Positions 32,328 to 42,968 of a stretch of 64,000 nucleotides of DNA are shown here, piece by piece (position 1 is the stretch's first letter; each line of letters starts with the position of its first letter). This DNA is from Batillaria attramentaria (lineage: Eukaryota; Mollusca; Gastropoda; Batillariidae), in contig JACVVK020000320.1 of assembly GCA_018292915.2 (NCBI GenBank), positions 556,001 to 620,000 of the forward strand, read 5' to 3'. The position numbers and the translations under genes are program-made. The notes beneath the pieces are model-generated. The model was not told the DNA's origin, searched no databases, and saw only the letters and a list, made by a program, of their open reading frames with translations.

Positions 32328-32470
32328 GGAGAGAACTGTGCCTGTATGGGAAGAGTGATGACTGGATCTAACAGTTCCCAGGACAGAAAAAAAACTTATA
32401 TCTTTTTCTTTCTGTGCTGAGAACTGCTACATCCAGTGATCACCCTTCCCATACAGGCACAGTTCTCTCC
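32328..32470. repeat. 143-nt hairpin, 62-nt arms
   Basis: 32328-32389 pairs with 32409-32470 with about six mismatches, leaving a 19-nt loop. The outer 26 bp at each end (GGAGAGAACTGTGCCTGTAT then GGGAAG) pair perfectly. It could be a small MITE or give a long hairpin RNA. No other copy was recognised. Confidence 0.85.
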
Positions 32471-32882
32471 CTTGCTAGAGATTTGTCACGTTAAAGTCAA
32501 AGTCAAGCGTAGTAAATGTTGGAATAAACACATTTAACCTCGCTTGAGAGAAGCAAAAGGTCAAAAAGATAAGTTCACAGATTCGTTCTCGGAAGGGAAC
32601 GGGGAAAGAGTGACGCAAATGAAAAAAAGTCAGAAACGAGAGGGGGAAAAGCGTGGATTCCGACTGGTTAAAACCGCATTTATTACAAGGCCGGAACACA
32701 GACACAGACAATAGAAGCCGAGGTGTTTGTTTCTTTGTTTTGTTCTGGGTCACCAAGGACACGCAGAACTATACATGCTGGAGACAAACACAACTCGCTG
32801 TTAATGTTTTAATCGCTGGGGATGAGGGGGGGGGGGGGGGGGTCGGCTAGTGTGGTGAAAGGAGGTGGGTTTAGTGAAACTG

Positions 32883-32883
<1 letters not shown>

Positions 32884-32937
<54 letters not shown>
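32884..32937. repeat. (CA)n microsatellite
   Basis: About 27 CA repeats, following a poly-G run at 32826-32842. Confidence 0.95.
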
Positions 32938-32940
<3 letters not shown>

Positions 32941-33027
32941 GGAAATGGCTTGCACACACTGTCTACACACGCTGAGCGCACTGGATTTTATTCATATTTT
33001 TTTTGTACGTATTTATAAATGTACGAG

Positions 33028-33207
33028 GGTGGGGTGGGTGTTTGGGGGTTTAACGTCCTTTTCCACCACATACGGGTGATATCGAAGATGGGGCAACGAT
33101 GAAAAAGCCAGCACAAATATTTGGCCCCAGCCGGGATACGAACTCACGACCCGAGCATTAGAAGTCCAACGCCGGCTCTACCATTCGGCCACCCCGGCTC
33201 CCCTCAG
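33028..33207 (-). mobile_element. SINE family A with perfect 15-bp target duplication
   Basis: TTATAAATGTACGAG is present at 33013-33027 and 33208-33222, exactly flanking 180 bp of family A. In element orientation it starts near GAGGGGAGCCGGGGTGGCC and ends in GACGTTAAACCCCC, AAACACCCACCCC. This fixes the family's true ends and its C-rich, not A-rich, 3' tail. Confidence 0.92.
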
Positions 33208-33381
33208 TTATAAATGTACGAGATGTGAACTGGATATGTACCTCGTGTGTGGTATCCGTGCCAGTGTCTCTCTATAGCCTTGCCGTATTGTACTTCCGTG
33301 TACATGTATACGATTCCGTATGTCACACGTGTTGCACTGGTTTTACGGGCTTTGGCACAGACGAGTGGCCTGGCGTGAGAT

Positions 33382-33383
<2 letters not shown>

Positions 33384-33437
<54 letters not shown>

Positions 33438-33511
33438 AAACACACACGCACGCAAGCACACACACACACACACTGACACACTGACACACCACCACCACCC
33501 CCCACCCCACT

Positions 33512-33562
<51 letters not shown>

Positions 33563-33573
33563 ACACACACGCA
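33384..33573. repeat. compound (CA)n microsatellite
   Basis: CA runs are broken by AACACA, CGCACGCAAG, CTGACA, and CCACCACC with a C-rich insert. Confidence 0.93.
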
Positions 33574-35214
33574 CACCAGTTTTCCCGCACGTCCGCCTCA
33601 TTCCCCTTTCACATCACAGCATTCCCGGCTACTCATCCCCCAGCTGTTACACTAGTAATGACAGAGAAAGAAAGAGACGTATCCCATAATGCATCTCAAA
33701 AACGAATTATTTCAGTGGAACACGCCGCAGTTAGCCTTCCGCCAGATGGCGCTGCCACAAACCGTCAGCATGTCAATGCCTTTTCAGCTGGATGGAAAAT
33801 TTTGTACATTTTCAATAGTGTTGTCTGGATGAGGTTCAGTCGGATAATGATAATGATGAGGAAAAAGAAAAAGAAAAAAAAAAGAGAGAAGAAAACCATG
33901 TCATGGTGACTGTAATGAGACTGTGGTTGTGATGATTATGATGATGATGACGACGACGACGTGATGATCAGTGATGATGATGATGATGATGACGACGACG
34001 ACAAGTGACGGCAACGATATTCATATGCTGATCGATCGGAGGTCAAAAGTTGGAGGTATGAAACTGCATTATCGTGTGTCGCTCGCCAACTGATGGTCGA
34101 TGGAACAACTACCCCCCCACTCTTGCCAGGGGCACGGGGCCGAGCAAGGGACGCAACACAGTTTTGCGATAGGCACACATTTCCCACGCAGAATCGAGAT
34201 GCTTGCTTCCCTTTTCGTACATTCGCGCAGTGACTCAAGCGCAAAAAACAACAACAACAAAACTGTGAATAATTTTATCCCAAAACGTCCCAACCCTTTC
34301 CCCATCCTCCTAGTGGTTTGTAGGCAGCCCAACTGTAAGCGAAATGATGCGATTTGAATGAAGTGCATAGCTGGTCGACTAGTTCTGTCTACTGAGACTG
34401 TGTCTGATCACTGTTTATAAATGAAGTGGCTCTGTCAGCAGATGTCTCAAAGCGCTTGCAAAGATCAGAAATCAAAGTGTCGACAAGTATCTTCTGTAGA
34501 AGTTGCCAGTACGTCTTCTTGGACTTGTTAATGCATGACAAAGTGTGTCGCTTACATCTCTTGAAACATGAAACACACTCTTAATGATCTTCAGACGTCT
34601 CAGTCGAGTCAAGTGCACACTGCCCCTATCTTAAGTTTTTCATTCAAAGGAAACGCCGCCTTTTGCTTGACGAGATTTGAAGCACGGTCGCCCGCTCCAT
34701 CCCAGTAGTAAGACAGTCAGACAGACTCGGACAGACAGGCAGACAGACAGACAAGCAGGTAGACAAAGAGAACATTGCATTAGCGCCCCGACTGCCTGTT
34801 TTCTAATGGCACACAGGAACAAGGAAAAGGAGACATAGCTAGCCCCGGCAGGAGTAAAAGTTTATGCTCCTAATGTTACTGGCTGTTTCCTCTGGTTGTT
34901 TGACTTGGGCCTGTTTGGGTCACTGCCATGCCGCTGCCATCACAATCAACCAAAAAAAAATCAGATGTGGTCGACTTGTTAACTCTCTCTGTGCTGGGAG
35001 TGTTTCCTAGTAGCATACCGAGGGTTGTTTCCCTTTGAATGATAGAAACCCGTTTTGTTAGAGCTGTATTTAGTTCTGCACTTTATGACTGAGAGTAAGA
35101 ACAGAAACTGAGAAAGTTGGCGATCCTGTTATTCGATCTCAGCATCCAAGCGCTGTGATCGTGAGGTCCCCACAGGAATAGCTACCTTGGCATTGTGTTA
35201 ACCTGTCTGAATTG
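33574..35214. other. no recognisable gene
   Basis: An interrupted (GAT/GAC)n run lies at 33930-34010 and a (CAGA)n-like run near 34706-34752. The rest is unclassified. Confidence 0.4.
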
Positions 35215-35455
35215 CATACTGGACAGCTGAACTGTCCAGTTAGGGTAGTTCCCGCCCCCCCGCCCCCCTCATCACCCCCATCCCCCACCCCCCACCCCCC
35301 ACCCTCATCCCCCCATCCCCCTCTCCCCTGCGCTTGCTAGACCTCCTTGTGAAGTTCATATCATCCGCACAGCCGTACAAACGTGATTACGTAGAGCCGT
35401 CTCTAATCACTTTTGTGGCCAAGACGTTAAGCACCAGCTAACCAATCAACCAAGA
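35215..35455 (+). mobile_element. diverged SINE C 3' part
   Basis: CAGCTGAACTGTCCAGTTAG, GGTAGTTCCC, AGAGCCGTCTCTAATCAC and GCACCAGCTAACCAATCAAC match the last ~150 bp of the 42.6-kb family C copy in order. A C-rich expansion lies between them. Confidence 0.6.
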
Positions 35456-35979
35456 AGGAGGAAAAGCACTTTAAAATGCTGAAGATCGATACTGCTTTCA
35501 CAAACAAGTCCCCCCGCTTTGGTGTCTAATCTTTGTCACCGTGCTGTGTGTGGATGATATGAACTTCACAGGACGTCTTGTCTTTTTTTTTCTTCTTTTT
35601 TTTTTGCGTGTTGACGTAATGGAATAACCCCCCCCCCCCTCTTCGAAAATCGATGTTGCCAACGTTTCCTTCCCGGAATTCCTGTGGTGTTATGTCATCG
35701 TGTCGACAACTCAAAACGCGCCGCATGTGTTCAGGTGACAGGTGGAGACCTGAGCCAAAAAGTGTTTACAGCCTTCGTGACAAGATATCACAGTTACATT
35801 TAGATTGATCAGTCTAACACATACCTTTCTTCATGTTAAAGGTGCCTACAGGGGACACTTCTACAGTATCAAACAAACGCTGCCATTGCTGGGTCAGTGG
35901 TCTTTCCAAAGTGTATTTTAGATCTCTGTAAACGTGCAATGTTGCCTTCAACCCCATGTGACTTCTACGGTCTGCCCGA

Positions 35980-36323
35980 AATAGACGACTCCACTCTTGT
36001 CAATCAGCAGGAGCGAGCCCCCAGAATTCAGCCAGTCGTTTGCCGGCATAATGAGCATGACACAAGCCCCGGCCTGGTCCGGCGGCAAACTTTCTTGCCA
36101 AACACTACAACGAGAAAAGCACGCGTAGTTCCATATGACTCAGTGGAACGTGGAAAGAAAGCAGTGAGTCCGTTGACGTCATTTGAGGAAAAAAGGCCAT
36201 TACGTCAATCACCTTGAAATCATCCTTTGTTTTATAAAATGATGTCACTGTGTTTTGCCAATACACGGCAGAGTAAAGGGGGCGGGGCTTTGGCCTGGGG
36301 ATTGCCGAGTGGATTCGTCTATT
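35980..36323. mobile_element. MITE-like element M1, copy 1
   Basis: The 16-bp ends AATAGACGACTCCACT (35980-35995) and their reverse complement (36308-36323) have one mismatch. The 344-bp element aligns in inverted orientation with 48435-48739 through blocks such as GCCAATACACGGCAGAGTAA. No clear target duplication is present at this copy. Confidence 0.75.
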
Positions 36324-37460
36324 GGAGCACACCAAGGGTTATAAACCGACATCTATAGCACAGCGTGCCACAGACGGACAAGCGGCGAGCCCCTACCTTC
36401 TGTGTTGAACCTGGGCGGGCGAAAAGCGTGCATTTGATATACTTTGTCATCTGTGACTTTCTCCGTGACTGTGCATTTATTACGTCAGTGCACAAGAAGA
36501 GGGTTGGTTGGTTGATGAATTGGTTGGTTGCGGAAATATACGCCCTTCTCTATCATACGAATGCGATTTATCAGTTGTTCTAATTGATACGAAAGTAGTT
36601 TTAGCAGCCGGTACTTCGATAATTAGTTTGCGGACCGACGATGTCAAATAAAGGCCATTTCATCTCGTATCAAAGAATGCTTGCGCAGCGTGAAGCCCTA
36701 ACTAACCAGCTAAATCATATTTAAAAAAGGGGGCAACAACGGAGACGCCACCACAGTCACCGGTTGCTGTTGGTTTAGTTGGTGTTGGTGTTGTTGTTGT
36801 TGCTGCTGTTGTTTGTTTTTGCTACAGTCGGAATCGAATTCACGACCTGAACAATACCCGAAAGTCCAGCGCCTATCGGAGCACCTCAATAAATATCGAT
36901 CGAATCTCGGTCGAATATCGATCCGAAAGCTTACACACTACAATAACCAAACCAACATGCCAACATCATCAGAATCTGCAAAGGCCGAGACGGGAGGAAA
37001 ACATCCCTGCTGGTCAGAACTGGAAACCGTGCACAGATGTTGTGATCCCGACAGGAGGGAAACCGGCTGATGGAACAGCTAGTCAAACATCCCAACCAAT
37101 CACCTCTCAAAACTCTCCCTTTATCTCGCGTCTGTTCTTCCCTCTAGCTGCCTCTCCCACACCCGATATACGCTGCTTCCACTGCTTCTCAGGACAGCTT
37201 ACTAATTGAACAGAATTGTAGTATTAGTTTGTAGTAAGCTTTAGTATTAGTAAGCTTTCTTTGCTGTCATAATGTACACGTCTTCTGCATTATTACAGTG
37301 TGTAAGTTCATTATTTGTATTTTGTACTTGTATTTGTATTTCGAAAAGAAGCATCGACTTTACCTAGAAACCCCATCCAACGGTAATGAAATTCAAGCGG
37401 ACATACAAGAAAGTGGTCTTTAGTAAAGTAGGCGATAGGGCTGTCTTGTCTCCGGTGTAG
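36324..37460. other. mostly unclassified; SINE A head fragment
   Basis: 36822-36880 (minus) keeps TCGAATTCACGACC and GAAAGTCCAGCGCC of family A. 37230-37345 is T-rich and ends in TTGTACTTGTATTTGTATTT, like a weak LINE tail. No gene is seen. Confidence 0.35.
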
Positions 37461-37461
37461 T

Positions 37462-37466
<5 letters not shown>

Positions 37467-37520
<54 letters not shown>
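37467..37520. repeat. (TG)n microsatellite
   Basis: About 27 TG repeats. Confidence 0.95.
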
Positions 37521-37522
<2 letters not shown>

Positions 37523-38707
37523 CATCCCTGTTGTAAACAATCCTAGCCGCCCAAGACTTTGGAACGCTCGGCGCAATGTCTGAAACCATACTGAGAGGAA
37601 TCAGCCTTTATAGGTTACACTGTTCTAGTAACTTGGCGGGGCAGGTAGTAGTAATTCAGCTAAATAATTATAGTTCAGAGTTTTTGTCCCTTTTTAAATT
37701 CGTATGCGGGGTAAAAATGGCAATCTGGGGCTGTTTGTTGGCTTTTTCAATAGGTTTCATGCCAGATTTAAGTGAAATTACTGAAAATGAACCTTGCATG
37801 TGGACTATTTGTATTCATGCGCGGCTGAAACAGGAGTTAGCAGACGACAGAGGAATGAGGGGGTAGGTGGTCGCTGCTAGTATTGCCAAAAAGTGGAACA
37901 CTGGAATTTGTTTAAATTTGCTCGTGCATCTTTGGCTGCTGGATTTAAGCGATTTTTTTGTGTGAATTTTAAAGAGATTCTAGGGTGTCACAGGCAGCGT
38001 TATGTTAAATAGGAATATATAGCTTTTTCTTTGAAATCGGTATCTGTATAGTATAGCCCAAGCTGAAAGTATGCCGTGCTGCGCTGTGCTTACCACCCTT
38101 CTGTGTGCGTGTGAGACACAGCAGACACACAAGGCAACTCGACCACTTTCACGTGAGCTCTCTCCGCAGGAATCTGACTTGGTCGAGTAACCACTGTGCA
38201 TTTAGGAAGCAAGACGCCAGCGTGAATCGGGTTTAGAAGTAGCGGCTAATATTCCCTCCGCCAACACCAGCCTGTTTGTGCACCGTGACCTCGGGAAGGA
38301 CAGAGACAAGAGCAGACAACTCTTCCTCCCCTAGTGGTCGAAAACTCATTCAGTCGGCCAGAATTGAATCGAATCGTATCCTTTGTAAATATGCTCACTT
38401 CATGCGAGAAAGCGAAGCAGTTTCAGCTTCCCCACACACAGAGCAGCGGGAATCAGGGCATGATGGGAAATCACGCGTGAGTTGATCATGTCGTATAAAT
38501 CATCTCCTGTTATTTTGTTTTTTCTCTAGGGCATTTTTGTCCACTCTCCGCTCCGCGCTGCTTCTCAAATTAACACATTTACTTTTTTTCTTTTTTTTTT
38601 GGACTGCAAGCACACAAAATCAAATAGGTTGAAGAGTTCATACGTATTTATTAAATCTCCTGACACCATTGGAAAAGATGGCTGCAGTCTTTTTGTTACA
38701 CCCCCCC
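37521..38707. other. no recognisable gene
   Basis: Unclassified sequence. Its open frames lack start or splice support. Confidence 0.35.
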
Positions 38708-38715
38708 ACACACAC

Positions 38716-38781
<66 letters not shown>
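38708..38781. repeat. (CA)n microsatellite
   Basis: About 36 CA repeats with an early AAAC break. Confidence 0.95.
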
Positions 38782-38784
<3 letters not shown>

Positions 38785-38796
38785 CACGGCTATGTT

Positions 38797-38950
38797 CGGT
38801 TGCTGACGTCCCTTTCCGCCATACATGGGTGATAATCAAAGACGGAACAACGAGAAAAAAAAAGCCAGCACAAATATTTGGCTCTGGACGGGATTCAAAC
38901 TCACGACCCGAGCTTTGAAAGTCCAACGCTCTAACGTCCGGCGATCCAAC
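38797..38950 (-). mobile_element. SINE family A copy between two CA tracts
   Basis: In reverse it shows GACGTCCCTTTCCGCC, GGTGATAATCAAAGACGG, AAAGCCAGCACAAATATTTG and CAAACTCACGACCCGAGC. The A-box end is altered (CTAACGTCCGGCGATCC). Confidence 0.75.
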
Positions 38951-38989
38951 TTTCCCCCCTTCCCGACCGCCCACCCCCCAACACACCGC

Positions 38990-38994
38990 ACACA

Positions 38995-39064
<70 letters not shown>

Positions 39065-39115
39065 CAGCAACAACAACAACCACAACAACAACAACAACAA
39101 CACCTGACACTGCCA
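38990..39115. repeat. (CA)n then (CAA)n tract
   Basis: A CA run to about 39063 grades into ACAACAACAACAA. Confidence 0.93.
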
Positions 39116-39302
39116 AAAACAACAACAAAAACCACCTAAACTAAAACAACTGGCACTGCAAAAAAAAAAAAAAAAAACCAAACCTCAACAATGCGCGTTG
39201 CAGGTAGTGTTTGTTTTTGTTGGTCGGTTTATTCCAAATTCCAATTTGCATGCATATGCCCCTGGTTCAGGCTAGGGACTGCTGTGTTTTGTAGCTGTAC
39301 GT

Positions 39303-39395
39303 CATTTGTGCACCACAAGGGTAATTGCAAAAGACGGGGGCACTGGAAAAAAAACGCCTGAGCAAAACTTTGGCTTCCAGGATTCAGACCCCGGG
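39303..39395 (-). mobile_element. degenerate SINE A fragment
   Basis: GGGTAATTGCAAAAGACGGG, GGCACTGG, ACTTTGGCTTCCAGGATTCA parallels the family A middle in reverse. Strongly diverged. Confidence 0.45.
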
Positions 39396-39567
39396 GCTAT
39401 CGTCAAGCGAAGAAGGTCAAGGACACAATGAAAAACAAAACGTTAAAGTGGCTTTATCCAGCTCGAAAGTGCTATAATATTTTACCAAAGTGCTACAATT
39501 AATTATATTTATATTGTTATAATTATGTTCGATATAAAATATCAAAAATCAAAGTCATGTCTAATAA

Positions 39568-39754
39568 GGGGGGGGGGGGGTGCCAGGATAGCCGAATGGT
39601 AGAGCGATGGACTTTCAATGCTCGGGTTGTGGGTTCGAATCCCGGCTGGGGCCAAATATTTGTGCTGGCCTTTTCTCGTTGCCCCGTCTTTGACGATATC
39701 ACTTATATGTGGTGGAAAAGGACGTTAAACAAACTCCTAAACACCACCCCACCC
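39568..39754 (+). mobile_element. SINE family A with 12-bp target duplication
   Basis: CATGTCTAATAA occurs at 39556-39567 and 39755-39766. The element begins with a G run, then ATAGCCGAATGGTAGAGCG, GGTTCGAATCCCGGC, GGCCAAATATTTGTGCTGG and GGACGTTAAAC, and ends C-rich (ACACCACCCCACCC). Confidence 0.9.
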
Positions 39755-39766
39755 CATGTCTAATAA

Positions 39767-40171
39767 AGGAGAAAAGCTTATGAATTAATAAACAGCTATT
39801 ATTACCGTAATCGGGCTGAGACTAAAAACAGGAGTTCCGTCCCTTTATCATCAGTTTCGCTAACGCCGGGCTGCCGGAAATCGATTTTGAATTTGGCTCG
39901 CCCAAACCGAAACATTTTCTTATCTCCAACACAGAAGACTTAATCGAATGATCATGAACTGTAGTTGTGTTCACGGCTCCTTAGTCTTCACCAAGAGACG
40001 TGTGTACAGCCAGAAAGACACTAGAGTGGGGATTAACCCGACACAGTATAATTATGTGTAAGTCACGCTGCTTTTTGTGACTGTTACACATCAAACAACG
40101 CCACAATAGACGCAATTGCTTTAAAGGTCTGCAATCTCAACAAAAAAACCAAAAACAAAAACAGAAAAAAA

Positions 40172-40223
<52 letters not shown>

Positions 40224-41725
40224 CGGTGTGTGTGTGTGTTTAACCGCGATTCATGTGACTGCAACTGTGCATAATGCAGGCAACTCTGTCACAGTTACAG
40301 AGTTGTCAGCGCTTCGGAAACCCTTACAAAGCCAGGGCGTGAGTTTGCGGTGACTCCATTGTGCTTTTGGTCAGTTAGCGAGACACGTTGCTACAGCGTC
40401 TAGCGGGTGCTGTGTTGCTGCATGAGAAGACTAGCCACTGCGATCTTTCTCGCTCAATATCAAAACACAAAACTGAGCTGTGAAATCAGTCTCCCCTTGG
40501 CCTTTATAGGGGTTTCAGGGACGCTGTCGGATTTTTTTTAAACGCACTGTCTGTGGCTTTTTGTTGTGATTACAGACCTTTAAGTGATCAGCGCTTACGT
40601 GGTGATCTTGACGGTTAAACCTCTCGTTATACGTACACGCGGACATTTCAAGTGACAGCAAAAGGGCAGCCAAGGTAACAGATACAAGAAAATAAGCAAA
40701 ATCAACACACAATTCTTGTGTTCGGAACAAAATCTTTACCCTGCTCCTCGAGGCACGCTGCGCTCTGCGGTGAAAAATACAAACTCGTGCTGGATCAATG
40801 CTTCAGATCGTAAGTAGCCTGCCCTTGAATGAACTCTCTACAAAAGAAGACTGCTTGCAAAGGCAATACGTCATTAGCGGAACAAACTCCATCCGTTTAT
40901 CCTAGCATCGACCGTGCACACTAACTGAGGCTGTCCGCGTTTGAGAGAGAGAGAGAGAGGATGAATATTTGCAAAAGAAGAGTCCTTTCTGATATTTTCA
41001 TCTGGCTGAGATTGGTAGGTACTTGCAGGGCAAGGCCTGGTAATCGCGAACAGTGCTTCAGGCATTCAGCTCTAGTCCTCAGGTCTTTTGTGTCGGTGAT
41101 TTATCTCATGAGTTGTCGCCCTTACGGTAGCCAATTTACGGGGGAGGGGGGGGGGGCTTCTGAGGGGTTCATCTTGAGACTCCCTTCTCTTTGGTCAGAG
41201 AGAGAGAGAGAGAGAGCCTCGGAGGGGGCGGGGGGAGGGGTGGTATGGTGGGGGCAAGGCGCTTCACTAACTTCCTACATTCGCTCACTCACTCTTCCGA
41301 ATTTCAGCCAATAAATCAGACTTTGCCAAAGCACAGTTAATTAATGACAAGATATGGATTACAATTACACAGAGACAGTTGAAAGTGAAGGCAGTTCGAG
41401 GTGCATCTCCCCGTCCACTTTACAGAAACCAGGTCACGTGATACTATCCCGATTTCCAGCATTGGTCGTGTTGAGCTAGATCCATACATGTCCTGATTTA
41501 GTCCAAGTAATGTTATGAGGTTAACACTTATGGTTAACCCCACTTAGTGCAAAAGTGTGTTTCTTGGTTTTCCATACATTTGCCAGCTTAGTAACCGGAA
41601 ACTGTCAGAGTGTATTTCCGATGATGAGACTGACCGTACTGGAAGCAAAGGAACGGACTGGAATCGGACATAATTATTACACATCGACTAAAAAACCTAT
41701 CCCTCTGGTAAAGTGGACAGGGCAC
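39767..41725. other. no recognisable gene; one TG tract
   Basis: A (TG)n tract lies at 40173-40239 after an A-rich run, with short GA tracts at about 40943-40960 and 41198-41216. The remainder is unclassified. Confidence 0.4.
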
Positions 41726-42014
<289 letters not shown>

Positions 42015-42018
<4 letters not shown>

Positions 42019-42609
42019 TTAAAATCCTAACAAACCATTCAAAACCGTAAAAACACACAAACAAAATAATTCAAAAATGAAAACAACGACAAAAAACACA
42101 ATTGAACAGTAAAAAAAAATAGCACAAAAATAAAAATAAACAAAAGTACTTCAAAAAAAAAAGTAAAGAAATATTCAAAAACTATTCAAAAACCCCTCAT
42201 GATATATTAATGTAGGAAATTAGACAAATTTTGTCTTTAGGTACTCACCACCTGTCGGAGTTGGAAACCTCTTCCCCTTGCCCAGGGGCGTTCCCCTGTC
42301 TGTTCATTCGCGCTCCGCCCCCACCATTTTGATGTCCTGCTTGCTGCTCTCACTTGTCTCGCCTTTCCTCCCTTTGTCCGTTTGTTTTGAAAAGTTCTCT
42401 CCTGTTCACGTGAATTGTTTGCGGGTCTACATTTTGCTCCTTGTTCGTGAGATTCACTTCCTCGGCAGCCTTGTCTGATTCTAGTTCCGATTTCAGCTTT
42501 TTTTCAAATCTATTGTCGCCATTCTGTTTTCCTGTGCTCTTTGTCCGTTTTCACTGTTGTTGTTTTCTTTGTCCAGTGAACGAAGCTGTCTCATATGTCA
42601 CTCCTATGT
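42015..42609. other. no recognisable gene
   Basis: A-rich to about 42200, then ordinary sequence. Confidence 0.4.
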
Positions 42610-42619
42610 AGGTAATAAC

Positions 42620-42958
42620 GGGGGAGTCGGTAGCTCAACGGTTTGAGCGTTGGACTCGAGATCGTAAAGGTTCCGGGTTCGAATCCCGAAAGGCGGCCAA
42701 AATTTGTACAGGCCTTTTCACGTTGCCTCCCGCTTCCGACTGACTGTGAACTGGATCTGTTTGTGTAACTTGTCCAATACAGTCAAGGATACTAAATGTG
42801 GCTTGACCTGGCAATCTGACTGGATTGAATAATTGTTCAGCTGGACTGTACAATTAGGGTAGCTATCCCCATCCCCCATAACCTGCCACCTAGGGCCGTC
42901 TGCAATCACCTCGTTGTGGCGTGGAGCAGATAAACCCCCAGCCTAACCAAGCCAACCA
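42620..42958 (+). mobile_element. SINE family C with 10-bp target duplication
   Basis: AGGTAATAAC is found at 42610-42619 and 42959-42968. The tRNA-like head has GGTAGCTCAACGGTTTGAGC, an anticodon-loop-like CTCGAGA and GGGTTCGAATCCC. The body shares GGCCAAAATTTGTACAGGCC with the start of family A's body. The end is TAACCAAGCCAACCA. Confidence 0.88.
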
Positions 42959-42968
42959 AGGTAATAAC

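Noticed and set aside
35897..36217. 106-codon open frame
   Set aside because: It lies almost wholly inside MITE M1, whose other copy has no matching frame.
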